30,178 nt of DNA from Bacillota bacterium (GCA_029007015.1 JAQXHB010000094.1:1-30178), one strand, 5' to 3'; positions 1 through 7,836 are shown, counted from the stretch's first letter. Notes: generated by a model not told the origin, from the sequence alone. A program made the numbers and translations.

Positions 1-558
1 CTGCTTCATTACCTCGAGCACCTCACCGACCATCTCCGGGTCAAGTGCGCTGGTCGGCTCGTCGAAAAGCATCACATCAGGCTCCATGCACAGCGCACGC
101 ACGATGGCCACGCGCTGTTTCTGACCGCCGCTGAGTTGTGACGGATATGCTCCGGCGCGGTCATCAAGCCCCACCTTTTGAAGTAACTCGTGCGCCTTCG
201 CCTCGGCCTCCTCTTTCGATTTGCCGAGCAGTTTTATCGGCGCAAGGGTCAGATTTTTCATAATGGTCATGTGTGGGAACAGATTGAACTGCTGAAATAC
301 CATGCCCATCTTCTCGCGGTGTTTGTTTATATCCACCTTTGGGTCGGTTATTTCGGTACCCTCAAAGAAAATGTGGCCGCCGGTCGGCTGTTCAAGCAGA
401 TTGAGACAGCGCAAAAAGGTCGACTTGCCCGAGCCGGACGGCCCGATGACAACGGCCACTTCTCCCTTGTGTATCTCGGCGTCGATGCCGCACAGAACTT
501 TAATATTTCCAAAGGACTTTTGCAGTCCCTCGACCTTGATGAGTGTATCAGTGGTCAC
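1..558 (-). CDS. Polar amino acid ABC transporter ATP-binding protein (partial, 3' end outside window)
   Basis: This is the cytoplasmic ATPase that powers the amino acid importer encoded just upstream. The visible 186 residues contain Walker A GPSGSGKST (about 39-47), the signature LSGGQKQRVAI, and Walker B followed by the D-loop (LFDEPTSALDP). This is the typical GlnQ/HisP/ArtM pattern, whose members are about 240-250 residues, so roughly the last quarter lies beyond the left edge. I chose the GTG at 558 because the frame stays open from there to the edge and the protein starts just ahead of the usual first strand (LIKVEGLQKSFG). The start overlaps the permease stop by 11 bases, which implies translational coupling. 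The exact substrate cannot be read from the ATPase. Confidence 0.93.
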   Translation of the reverse strand, partial: MTTDTLIKVEGLQKSFGNIKVLCGIDAEIHKGEVAVVIGPSGSGKSTFLRCLNLLEQPTGGHIFFEGTEITDPKVDINKHREKMGMVFQQFNLFPHMTIMKNLTLAPIKLLGKSKEEAEAKAHELLQKVGLDDRAGAYPSQLSGGQKQRVAIVRALCMEPDVMLFDEPTSALDPEMVGEVLEVMKQ

Positions 559-1249
559 TCTTACGCAGCCTCCTCTCGAGCAGTTTGACAAAATAGGACA
601 GCACGACCACCATCACCAAGTAGATGAGGGCAACCGCTATAAGCGGCATAAAGTCGCTGTATGTCACGCCGCGAATGATATCGCCGCCGCGCGTCAAGTC
701 ATTCAGACCGATGAACGAGCAAACCGAAGTTTCTTTGAGCAGGACGATAAACTCGTTGGCCAGCGCAGGCAGCACCGCCTTGAACGCCTGAGGAATCACG
801 ATGTACCACATTGAGCGCGCATAGCCGAAACCAAGACTGCGTCCTGCCTCCAACTGGCCGTTATCGACCGACATTATGCCGCCGCGCACTATCTCGGCAA
901 CATAGGCGCCGGAGTTGATTCCGAATGCCAGAACCGCAGTGACCATCTTGCTGACGCCAAGCGGCAGAAAAATAATAAAGTACATAATCATGAGTTGCAC
1001 AACCATTGGCGTGCCGCGGATAACCGTCAAATAAACTTGGCAAATGGCGTTGCCGATTTTCAATTTTCCTGTTTTTTCGTGGGTCGAGCGAATTATCGCC
1101 ACCAAAAAGCCCAGCGCAATGCCGACGAGCACCGCAAGCAGCGTAATTTCAAGCGTGCGGCCCAAGCCGTTGGTCAAGTATTTCCATCGGTCTTTTTTGA
1201 TAAAGTTTATGTAAAACTCCTCGCAAAAACCTGCCCACCACTCCTGCAT
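548..1249 (-). CDS. Polar amino acid ABC transporter permease (HisM/GlnP family)
   Basis: A 233-residue integral membrane subunit forming the translocation channel of the amino acid importer. After a short amphipathic start it has a first membrane segment (ITLLAVLVGIALGFLVAII, about 35-53), further segments (about 85-115 and 185-225), and the EAA loop that docks on the ATPase (EAGRSLGFGYARSMW, then PQAFKAVLPALANEFI). Length and layout match the HisM/GlnP family. A purine-rich ribosome binding site (AAGGAAG) lies just before the ATG at 1249. It follows the binding-protein gene and a terminator-like hairpin, so it is probably expressed at lower level than the binding protein through read-through. 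It overlaps the ATPase gene downstream. Confidence 0.95.
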   Translation of the reverse strand: MQEWWAGFCEEFYINFIKKDRWKYLTNGLGRTLEITLLAVLVGIALGFLVAIIRSTHEKTGKLKIGNAICQVYLTVIRGTPMVVQLMIMYFIIFLPLGVSKMVTAVLAFGINSGAYVAEIVRGGIMSVDNGQLEAGRSLGFGYARSMWYIVIPQAFKAVLPALANEFIVLLKETSVCSFIGLNDLTRGGDIIRGVTYSDFMPLIAVALIYLVMVVVLSYFVKLLERRLRKSDH

Positions 1250-1285
1250 TTGATTCTTCCTTTCTGCGGTGACTTTTTAAAAGCA

Positions 1286-1313
1286 CAAAAAGGGGCGGCC
1301 GAAAGCCTCCCCC
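1286..1313 (-). terminator. Hairpin terminator/attenuator between binding-protein and permease genes
   Basis: Read on the minus strand, GGGG-A-GGC pairs with GCC-G-CCCC around a 5-base loop (one A/G mismatch), followed directly by TTTTT. It lies 28 bases after the binding-protein stop and only 36 bases before the permease start, leaving almost no room for a new promoter. It is therefore most likely a partial terminator that lets the binding protein exceed the membrane subunits. Confidence 0.75.
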
Positions 1314-1340
1314 GTTTGCTGATACCTGCCGGACTGTAAA

Positions 1341-2123
1341 TTATTTGGCAGGAATGTACTTGTCAATAATCTTCTTTACGGTACCGTCAGCGGTCAACTC
1401 GCTGAGAGCGCCGTTGATTTTGTCAAGCAGTTGGGTGTTGCCCTTCTTGACGCAGATGGCATAATCCTCGTTTGCATACTCGGTTTCGAGCAACTTGAGG
1501 GTGTCATTCTCTGCCACAAAGGTCTGTGCCGGAGCATTGTCGATGATGACGGCATCAACATCGCCGTTCTTCAGTCCGAGAACGCAGTCGGTAGCCTTGT
1601 TGTACTGGGTAACCATTTCCGCGCCGAAATCATCAGTAGCATAGATATCGCCGGTGGTAGAAAGCTGAACGCCGATTTTCTTGCCCGCCAGGTCATCAAC
1701 CGTCTTGATGTCGGAGTCCTTCTTAACGATAACTACCTGAACGCCGTTTGCGTACGATGATGAGAAATCAACCTGCAGTTTTCTGTCCTCGCTGACGGTC
1801 ATGCCGGCCATGCCCATTACATTATCGCCGCTGTTAACATAACTGATGATGGAGTTGAACTCCATATCCTCGATTTTGAAATCCATGCCCAGTTTGTCGG
1901 CAATGGCCTTGCCTATTTCAGCGTCGATACCTACAATATCCTCGCCGTCATAGTACTCATAGGGCGGGAAGGTTGCGTTGGTCGCCATGATCAAAACTTC
2001 CTTCTGCTCACTCGAAGAGGTGTCGGCGGCAGTGTCGTCCTTTTTGCTGCAGCCGGCGAAGCAAGCGGCCATCATTGCCACGGCCGCGACAGCGCAGACA
2101 GTGCTTTTGAAAAACTTATTCAT
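1341..2123 (-). CDS. Amino acid ABC transporter substrate-binding lipoprotein
   Basis: A 260-residue extracellular solute-binding protein of family 3 (SBP_bac_3), anchored to the membrane by lipid. The first 25 residues are a lipoprotein signal peptide with lipobox FAGC (cysteine 25). The mature protein begins the family fold with ATNATFPPYEYYDG and continues with GIDAEIGKAIADKLG and GMTVSEDRK. Its job is to capture a polar or charged amino acid and deliver it to the permease encoded downstream; the ligand (cystine, glutamine, arginine or other) cannot be decided by eye. The ribosome binding site AAGGAG (2132-2137) is 8 bases before the ATG, and a strong promoter lies directly upstream. It is the first gene of the transporter operon. 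Confidence 0.96.
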   Translation of the reverse strand: MNKFFKSTVCAVAAVAMMAACFAGCSKKDDTAADTSSSEQKEVLIMATNATFPPYEYYDGEDIVGIDAEIGKAIADKLGMDFKIEDMEFNSIISYVNSGDNVMGMAGMTVSEDRKLQVDFSSSYANGVQVVIVKKDSDIKTVDDLAGKKIGVQLSTTGDIYATDDFGAEMVTQYNKATDCVLGLKNGDVDAVIIDNAPAQTFVAENDTLKLLETEYANEDYAICVKKGNTQLLDKINGALSELTADGTVKKIIDKYIPAK

Positions 2124-2155
2124 ATCTGTATCTCCTTATATTTTATTTTGACTAC

Positions 2156-2184
2156 AGTATAGCATTTTGGGTGTATAAAGTCAA
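2156..2184 (-). promoter_or_regulatory. Sigma-A-type promoter of the amino acid transporter operon
   Basis: On the minus strand TTGACT (2179-2184) and TATACT (2156-2161) are separated by exactly 17 bases, each one mismatch from consensus. The predicted start point is about 30 bases upstream of the binding-protein ATG. The rest of the gap to the next gene (2185-2369) is AT-rich and shows no other clear signal. Confidence 0.85.
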
Positions 2185-2369
2185 CATCAATTTGAATAAA
2201 TATACGATAAATATGGCGTGAAAATGCCCTTTTGCTTTGTATAAAATCAACAAACCCATGAATATTTTTACAATTATAGGCAATTTCAGGGCAAGCCGCA
2301 GTCGAATTTTTACAAATTATGCCGCTCTATGTGAATATATATTCGTGATGGTTAATAAATATACACTGC

Positions 2370-5300
2370 TTAATTGTTGTTGTTGCGAATGGCGCTCAGT
2401 CGGTTGAGCACCTTGCGCACCTTGGGATATTTGCGCCACTCAGAGTAGAACATCTCACCCATTTTGGCAAACAGCGGGTTTGAGCGCGCCATGGAGATGC
2501 GCGGCGACTTGGTTTCAAAATACATACCCCTGAGCCGGTTGAACATGGCGCCGACTGTAATGGGCGGCGCAAATTCAGCCGTCTTGCCGTACATTGTCAC
2601 CGAATCCTTCAGGTGTCCCAAGGTGTTGACAATGACGGGGTCGATGGGGTTGTCGTTGTAATACTGCAGGGCAAAGTCGGTGAGCGAGCGTTCCAGCGCG
2701 TCCTCATCAAGCAGGGGCGTTGTATACAAATCATGCGCGAACCGGACGAGGTACTGCTCCAGCGCCTGCGAAAACCGCTTGTCATTGTCACACGGCACAA
2801 TAACCGGCTCTATGCCCTCACCGGTGCGCTTGTACTCGGTCACACTGCGGTACTCGATATTGGCAAATATCGACTCGACGAATATGAGGGAAGTATTGCG
2901 CGAGGTGAAATTGCGGCGGTAGATGTGATGCTCCGCATCGTCAAAGCAGATACTGCGCATGTAGTAAAAGATGTTGTCAACCTCGCGTCCGGCGGCACAA
3001 TCGAGCAGGCGGCCGAGGCAGTCCTGCGTATATCCCCTGCCCCAATACTCAATAAAGCCAAACGGCTCGTCAAAGTCAATTTCCTGATTCAAGTAGTCAA
3101 TGACGATGCCGCGCTCCTTTGCGGCCAGGTCGAGCACATATTCGCGGTAGCGTGTGGAGTTGCTCAGCACGGTGCGTATGGCCTGCTGCTGACCGGGCTT
3201 TATGCGGTCGAGTTGCTTAACATAGTTTAGTTCGGGCAGCATCTCGTCAAACTGTTGCTCATCCATGCTCAATGCGCTGAGCAGTGCTTTGTAAGACTTG
3301 ACCTGAGCAAAGTTGCCGAATGCGCCGAAAAACTCGTCGTCAATTTCGTTTATCAGCGACGGCACGCGCCACGCCTTGCGCGAGCCGTAGATATACTTGG
3401 TTTTTATGTCGTAGCCCTTGACCGATATTATCTCGTCAGCAATGAGTTTGAGGAGATGGCCGTCACGCGAAATGAAATAGACCGTTTTCAGTCCGCGTTT
3501 GATAGCGTCCTTGAGCGCCCAACTGACATAGGGCACAAGGTAGAGCGACACATAACCGTAGGAATATATGTCGTTAACATCGCTGTGCGTCTGCTTGAAA
3601 CGGCGTATAAGCCCCGACACACAGTAGGCGTCATAGGTGCCTATGTTGCCGGCCAGCAACCGCTCATACTCCTCAAAATGCGGAATTTCATGCCGTTCTG
3701 ATATGATGCCCATTTGGGTGGCGCGCGTCTTATCGGCCAATTCGTTGTCACCGCGGTGTATCCAGCGCGCAAAATTGTAATTGTCAATACTGTGAAATGT
3801 GTCGGCGTAGAGTTTTTTGGTGGTTTTTTGCGTGCCGACATCGCTCGAGAGCATGAGCGGCAGTTCGGCCAGAACGGGGTCGGCCTTTTTGAGCAATTTC
3901 TTGACAAAATCAATCGGCAGATACATGTCGCTTATCAGCACGACACGCTCGCCGCTTGCAAGCAGTTGTTTGATATCATCAATATGCTCGGTGTACGGTA
4001 TGCACGAGAGATACTCCGCCTCCAGTTCCCATTGCTTGAGCAGGCCGATCTGCTCGTCGGTTAGGTTGTAAACATCCTGCATGCGCTCAAAAATGGCATC
4101 GAATGTAATTTCGCGGTGGTCGCCCTCACGCTTATACATGGTTTTGTACCACATTTCGCGCGCGTTTGCCTCGCAGCACTGGCGTATACGCATATAGTCA
4201 AACACCATGTTCTGCGGAAACTTGACAGAGGATGCGAGCATCTTTTGCTTGACATAGAGGAATATGCCCGCCGGTTCCAGACAACTGCGCTTGATGACGG
4301 TGTCAAATATATCGTAACTGTAAAGGGTGGGCAGTTGGCGGTCGGTCTGCGGCTCAAACCGCATGGCTTGTTCGATGATATCGTCCATGCTGCTGTTGTC
4401 GGCATACTGCCAGAATAAATCGTAAATGCGCTTGTAGTCGGCATCTGCGCTGTCATCGGTCTCGCCAAGAGCATCGAGCAACTGAGCAAAACTATCGCAC
4501 ACGGTGCCGCAGGTCATCTCTTTGACATCAAAGACAAAATCGCGCAGATTGTCCTTATTGTCGATATCGAACATGTAACGGATAAAGTGCTTTACGCCGT
4601 GCGCAAGCATGTCATAAAATATCGACGAATAATCGACAACGGCCAAATCAATATCGGAGAAAATCTCGTAAATATCGTTGCTGTTATCCCAGAAAAGCAG
4701 GTTCGGGCAGTCGCCCCACAACCGCTTCATCTGGACATAACCGTAGTCCTTTTCCATTTGCGGGTGCATCTTGAATATGAGCAGCATGTTCAACTGCTTG
4801 AGGCGCTCGACCAATCTCTCCATATCGGGTATGGCCTTGCCGAAAAAGTCCACAGCCGAGCCGTCACGGTATGTCGGGCTGTAAACCGCCAGTTTGCAGT
4901 CGGCAGGCATGCCCTTCTGCCGGCGGACATCGTGGTCAAAACTGTTCAGTTTATCGGGGCTGAAACAGCACGGATAGCCCGCTCGGATGAGTTTATCCTC
5001 CTCGATGCCCATCTGCTGTTTGAAGTGCTCCTCCATAAGCGGTGAAGTCACCAGCAGCAGTTGATTGTTCATATAAAAGGCGTTGTTCTTGATATATTTT
5101 TTGGCGATGCGCTCATTCAAAAAGCCGAAAGTAACCTTACGCTCAATCGACTTACAGCCGACGCCGTGCCACAAATTGAGCATGGTCACCGTCTGAAGTT
5201 CGGGATAAATTTCCTCCTTGGCCTGGTTGACAACATATACTCCGGCGCGGCTCATAACCCTGCGGCCGGCACGCGAATGGAACATATATGCCTTGTATCC

Positions 5301-5465
5301 GAGGCCGCGCACATTCCTCAGAGTGGCTCGGTCATAGCACAGCCAGACCGGTTTGATATCCGGTCGGTGATTGATTATATACATGAACAGCCACTTGGGG
5401 TTGCCGGAGAATGAGAAGCCGGCGTTGAACACCCACAAATGCTTATCCCGTGCCTGATTATCCAT
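2370..5465 (-). CDS. CDP-glycerol glycerophosphotransferase-like / HAD-like fusion protein
   Basis: A 1031-residue cytoplasmic or membrane-associated protein with at least two joined modules. Residues about 1-335 resemble TagB/TagF-type CDP-glycerol glycerophosphotransferases: the LNLWHGVGCKSIE motif (about 96-108), SPTYRDG (196-202), KMHPQ (232-236) and the VDYSSIFYD motif (277-285). Residues about 380-610 carry HAD-fold motifs: YDIFDT (384-389), LISDMYL (510-516), lysines near 547-551 and HRGDNELADKTRATQMGI (about 570-587). Residues about 620-1031, including YFISRDGHLLK, form a further region often joined to such HAD domains in surface-glycan loci but of unknown role. TagF enzymes are usually shorter and lack the HAD part. 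The gene is divergent from a TagGH-like exporter, which suggests it builds a phosphate-linked surface polymer. The polymer's chemistry is not determinable here. Confidence 0.85.
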   Translation of the reverse strand: MDNQARDKHLWVFNAGFSFSGNPKWLFMYIINHRPDIKPVWLCYDRATLRNVRGLGYKAYMFHSRAGRRVMSRAGVYVVNQAKEEIYPELQTVTMLNLWHGVGCKSIERKVTFGFLNERIAKKYIKNNAFYMNNQLLLVTSPLMEEHFKQQMGIEEDKLIRAGYPCCFSPDKLNSFDHDVRRQKGMPADCKLAVYSPTYRDGSAVDFFGKAIPDMERLVERLKQLNMLLIFKMHPQMEKDYGYVQMKRLWGDCPNLLFWDNSNDIYEIFSDIDLAVVDYSSIFYDMLAHGVKHFIRYMFDIDNKDNLRDFVFDVKEMTCGTVCDSFAQLLDALGETDDSADADYKRIYDLFWQYADNSSMDDIIEQAMRFEPQTDRQLPTLYSYDIFDTVIKRSCLEPAGIFLYVKQKMLASSVKFPQNMVFDYMRIRQCCEANAREMWYKTMYKREGDHREITFDAIFERMQDVYNLTDEQIGLLKQWELEAEYLSCIPYTEHIDDIKQLLASGERVVLISDMYLPIDFVKKLLKKADPVLAELPLMLSSDVGTQKTTKKLYADTFHSIDNYNFARWIHRGDNELADKTRATQMGIISERHEIPHFEEYERLLAGNIGTYDAYCVSGLIRRFKQTHSDVNDIYSYGYVSLYLVPYVSWALKDAIKRGLKTVYFISRDGHLLKLIADEIISVKGYDIKTKYIYGSRKAWRVPSLINEIDDEFFGAFGNFAQVKSYKALLSALSMDEQQFDEMLPELNYVKQLDRIKPGQQQAIRTVLSNSTRYREYVLDLAAKERGIVIDYLNQEIDFDEPFGFIEYWGRGYTQDCLGRLLDCAAGREVDNIFYYMRSICFDDAEHHIYRRNFTSRNTSLIFVESIFANIEYRSVTEYKRTGEGIEPVIVPCDNDKRFSQALEQYLVRFAHDLYTTPLLDEDALERSLTDFALQYYNDNPIDPVIVNTLGHLKDSVTMYGKTAEFAPPITVGAMFNRLRGMYFETKSPRISMARSNPLFAKMGEMFYSEWRKYPKVRKVLNRLSAIRNNNN

Positions 5466-5534
5466 TACAGTTTATCTCCTTTCGCTCCTTTGAGTGAAAT
5501 CGTTCTAAACAAGACTGCGATAATTATCTCATTA

Positions 5535-5563
5535 AATATATCATATTTTTTTAAATTTGTAAA
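5535..5563 (-). promoter_or_regulatory. Probable promoter of the glycerophosphotransferase-HAD gene
   Basis: On the minus strand TTTACA (5558-5563) and TATATT (5535-5540) are spaced by 17 bases in an AT-rich divergent intergenic region. A ribosome binding site AAAGGAG (5476-5482) lies 10 bases before the ATG at 5465. The leader would be about 60 nt. Confidence 0.6.
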
Positions 5564-5589
5564 GTCAGTCGGTCTTAATTATGTTGCTA

Positions 5590-5618
5590 TTGCAAATATT
5601 GAAATAATATGGTAATAT
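5590..5618 (+). promoter_or_regulatory. Possible weak promoter of the exporter operon
   Basis: TTGCAA (5590-5595) and TAATAT (5613-5618) are separated by 17 bases; each matches consensus at four of six positions. If used, transcription would begin near 5625. That is downstream of the ATG at 5609 and supports the TTG start at 5663. Other AT-rich hexamers nearby could serve instead. Confidence 0.35.
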
Positions 5619-5645
5619 TTATTAGTACAGGAAGGGTTGAACACA

Positions 5646-5653
5646 GAAGGAGG
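5646..5653 (+). promoter_or_regulatory. Ribosome binding site that fixes the exporter permease start
   Basis: GAAGGAGG is a near-perfect Shine-Dalgarno sequence, 9 bases before an in-frame TTG at 5663. The upstream ATG at 5609 has no purine-rich element in front of it. Confidence 0.75.
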
Positions 5654-5662
5654 AATATCTTT

Positions 5663-6463
5663 TTGTTCCAGATATTTAAAGAACATCGTCACAAATGGCG
5701 TCAGATATTATTGCTTGCGCAAACCGAACTGCGCAAAACATACAAGGGTGCACTGCTCGGCATCGGCTGGGCGCTGGTCAAGCCACTGCTGACACTGTTT
5801 GTCTATTGGTTTGCATTTGAGTTCGGCATACGCGCCGGCGGTTCTACCGGCGGAGTCAGCCGCTTCACTTTCATGCTGGTCGGCTTTGTGCCGTGGTTTT
5901 TCATGAGCGATGCCATACTCATGGGCTCAAAGTCCATTCGCGCCAACAAGCAGTATGTTGTCAAAATGAAATTTCCGGTATCTACCATCGTCACATTCAC
6001 ACTCATATCGCGGCTGTATGTTCACTTCATGCTGCTCGTGCCAATGTTCGCCTATCTGTGGCTGACCGGATTTCCACCCACAGTCTACATGCTTCAGTTG
6101 CCCATTTACATGGTACTGATGTTTGTTTTCTTTGAGGCTCTGACATGGTCGACTGCGACGATGAGCGCCTTCAGCATGGATTTTCTGAATCTTGTCAACT
6201 CGATAATGACCTGTCTGTTCTGGCTATCGGGCATACTGTGGGACGCGTCGTCCATGGGCATCAAGTGGCTCAAATACTTGATGTACGCCAATCCGATAAC
6301 ATATGTTGTCGACAGTTACCGCTATTCGCTCATTTACAACAAGTGGTTTTTCATCGAGAGTCCGGCGCGCACGGCGCTGTTTCTTGCCGAACTGGTTGCT
6401 GTATCCCTGCTTGGAATGTATAATTACAAGCGCCTGCGCAAGCAGTTGCCCGATGTGCTGTAA
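5663..6463 (+). CDS. ABC-2 type polysaccharide/teichoic acid export permease (TagG/Wzm-like)
   Basis: A membrane subunit of 266 residues from the TTG at 5663; an ATG at 5609 in the same frame would add 18 residues but lacks a ribosome binding site. The N-terminus has the cytoplasmic amphipathic stretch typical of the family (ILLLAQTELRKTYKGALLG), then about six membrane segments such as LLTLFVYWFAFEFGI, FMLVGFVPWFFMSDAIL and AELVAVSLLGMYNY. The motif LGIGWALVKPLLTL near the start is typical of TagG, RfbA and Wzm permeases. It pairs with the ATPase gene 13 bases downstream to form an exporter of undecaprenyl-linked polymer. The divergent polymerase-like gene supports a wall teichoic acid-like or capsular substrate. 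Confidence 0.9.
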   Translation: MFQIFKEHRHKWRQILLLAQTELRKTYKGALLGIGWALVKPLLTLFVYWFAFEFGIRAGGSTGGVSRFTFMLVGFVPWFFMSDAILMGSKSIRANKQYVVKMKFPVSTIVTFTLISRLYVHFMLLVPMFAYLWLTGFPPTVYMLQLPIYMVLMFVFFEALTWSTATMSAFSMDFLNLVNSIMTCLFWLSGILWDASSMGIKWLKYLMYANPITYVVDSYRYSLIYNKWFFIESPARTALFLAELVAVSLLGMYNYKRLRKQLPDVL

Positions 6464-6476
6464 GGGGGTGTGAGCA

Positions 6477-7217
6477 ATGAGCGAGCAGATTATGACCGGT
6501 CAGCCGGTTATCGAATTTCACAATGTGTCAAAGATTTATACCCTCTACCGCTCCAGTAAGGAGCAGTTTCTCTCGCTGTTTTTTAAGCCCAAGGGGCTGA
6601 AAAAGCACAAAGCGCTCGACGGTGTTTCATTTACCATCAACAAGGGCGATGCGGTCGGCATTGTCGGCAACAACGGTGCCGGCAAGTCAACCATGCTCAA
6701 GATGATTACCGGCGTTGCTTTTCCGAGCGAGGGCACAGTCGAAGTCAAGGGCCGTGTATCGGCTCTGCTTGAGTTGACCGCCGGCTTCTCAGACGAGATG
6801 ACCGGACGCGAGAATATTTACCTCAAGGGGCTTATTCTGGGGCTGGAACAGCACCAAATCGAGGAAATTGAGCCTGACATCGTCGAATTTGCCCAACTGG
6901 GCGATTACATCGACCAGCCGGTGCGCACCTACTCCAGCGGTATGAAAATGCGGCTGGGCTTTGCCATCAACATCAACACAAAACCTGAAATTTTGGTCAT
7001 TGATGAGGCGCTCAGCGTCGGTGACGCGTCATTTAAGCAAAAGTGTCACAACAAAATCAAGGATTTGATTGCCTCGGGAGTCACCGTCATGTTCGTCAGC
7101 CATTCGGCCGCCGCTGTGCGCGATGTCTGCACCAGGGCGATATACCTCAAAAAGGGAAAACTGGTCTACGACGGCGATGTTGACACCGCCATCAAACTGC
7201 ACGACCAAAACAAATAA
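6477..7217 (+). CDS. Polysaccharide/teichoic acid ABC exporter ATP-binding protein (TagH/Wzt-like)
   Basis: A 246-residue cytoplasmic ATPase. It begins with VIEFHNVSKIYTLY and a short insertion (FLSLFFKPKGLKKHKAL) characteristic of the TagH/Wzt branch, then Walker A GNNGAGKST (64-72), signature YSSGMKMRLGFA, Walker B with D-loop EILVIDEALSVGD, and the switch histidine in FVSHS. It ends soon after the nucleotide-binding domain, so it lacks the C-terminal substrate-recognition domain found in long Wzt proteins and the tail of B. subtilis TagH. A purine-rich GGGGGTG lies just before the ATG. It is co-transcribed with the permease and followed by a strong terminator. Confidence 0.93.
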   Translation: MSEQIMTGQPVIEFHNVSKIYTLYRSSKEQFLSLFFKPKGLKKHKALDGVSFTINKGDAVGIVGNNGAGKSTMLKMITGVAFPSEGTVEVKGRVSALLELTAGFSDEMTGRENIYLKGLILGLEQHQIEEIEPDIVEFAQLGDYIDQPVRTYSSGMKMRLGFAININTKPEILVIDEALSVGDASFKQKCHNKIKDLIASGVTVMFVSHSAAAVRDVCTRAIYLKKGKLVYDGDVDTAIKLHDQNK

Positions 7218-7228
7218 AGACAGCACCG

Positions 7229-7267
7229 AAAGATAGAGGCTGTGCAAACGGTCTCTATCTTTTTTTT
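7229..7267 (+). terminator. Rho-independent terminator after the exporter operon
   Basis: AGATAGAGGC (7231-7240) pairs with GTCTCTATCT (7251-7260), giving a 10-bp stem with one G-T pair and a 10-base loop, followed by a run of T to 7267. It lies 11 bases after the ATPase stop. Confidence 0.9.
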
Positions 7268-7292
7268 GAAGCATAATTTAGAGGTGAGCAAA

Positions 7293-7754
7293 ATGATACG
7301 GCAGGCAGAGGAAAAAGATTATATCCAACTGGCAAATATGAAATGGCAGCGCTGCATTGATGATTACGAGGATTACGGCGCCAAAAAGCCCGATGATGCC
7401 GACAAAGCGGCTTTCATCAGCCGTTTTACCCAATTTTTAAAGACCGACAAAACCCATACGCCCTTTGTGATGGAGGAAAACGGCGTCATCGTGTCCGCTA
7501 TGTTGGTCGCCCTGATACCCAAGGCGCCGACGCCCGACTGCGACACCGATTTCATTGCCTACCTGAGCAATGTCTACACCCTCAAAGAGCACCGAGGGAA
7601 GGGAAAGGGCGCCGAATTGCTCAGCGAAATCAAGAAATATCTGAAAGCGCGGCGGTGCGAGTTGATGATAGTCTGGCCGAGCAAAAATGCGACCGACTGG
7701 TACAAAAGAAACGGCTTTACCGCCGACAACAGCATACTTGAGTGCGACCTTTGA
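7293..7754 (+). CDS. GNAT family N-acetyltransferase
   Basis: A 153-residue cytoplasmic acetyltransferase that would transfer an acetyl group from acetyl-CoA to an unidentified small molecule or protein. The protein starts MIRQAEEKDY and shows the acetyl-CoA pyrophosphate loop HRGKGKGAELL (R/Q-x-x-G-x-G/A, about residues 100-110), followed by the usual helix and a C-terminal WYKRNGF motif. The ATG at 7293 was chosen because GAGGTG (7281-7286) precedes it. A longer frame to 7242 would start inside the loop of the upstream terminator. Only about 25 bases separate the T-run from the ATG, so there is no room for an own promoter after the terminator; expression must come from read-through or from within the ATPase gene. 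Confidence 0.88.
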   Translation: MIRQAEEKDYIQLANMKWQRCIDDYEDYGAKKPDDADKAAFISRFTQFLKTDKTHTPFVMEENGVIVSAMLVALIPKAPTPDCDTDFIAYLSNVYTLKEHRGKGKGAELLSEIKKYLKARRCELMIVWPSKNATDWYKRNGFTADNSILECDL

Positions 7755-7773
7755 TAACAACGCAGTATTCGGC

Positions 7774-7817
7774 AAAAAGGGAGCGCGGCTGACAAAATGT
7801 CGGCTGTGCTCCTTTTT
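7774..7817. terminator. Bidirectional terminator between convergent genes
   Basis: A long stem of about 20 pairs. AAAAAGG(G)AGC followed by GCGGCTGACA on the left pairs with TGTCGGCTGT and GCTCCTTTTT on the right, with one bulged G, several G-T pairs and a 3-base loop. The A-run on the left and T-run on the right give a U-tract in both directions. It serves the acetyltransferase (plus) and the HAD hydrolase (minus). Confidence 0.88.
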
Positions 7818-7836
7818 CGTTATGTATAAGTCGCAG

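Noticed and set aside
2333..2344. 12-bp palindrome GAATATATATTC downstream of the glycerophosphotransferase-HAD gene
   Set aside because: It is short, AT-only in the middle, without extension or T-run; expected by chance in AT-rich sequence. No terminator for that gene was found.
7242..7292. Longer acetyltransferase starting at ATG-like codon 7242
   Set aside because: That start lies in the loop of the upstream terminator; GAGGTG at 7281-7286 marks the ATG at 7293 instead.
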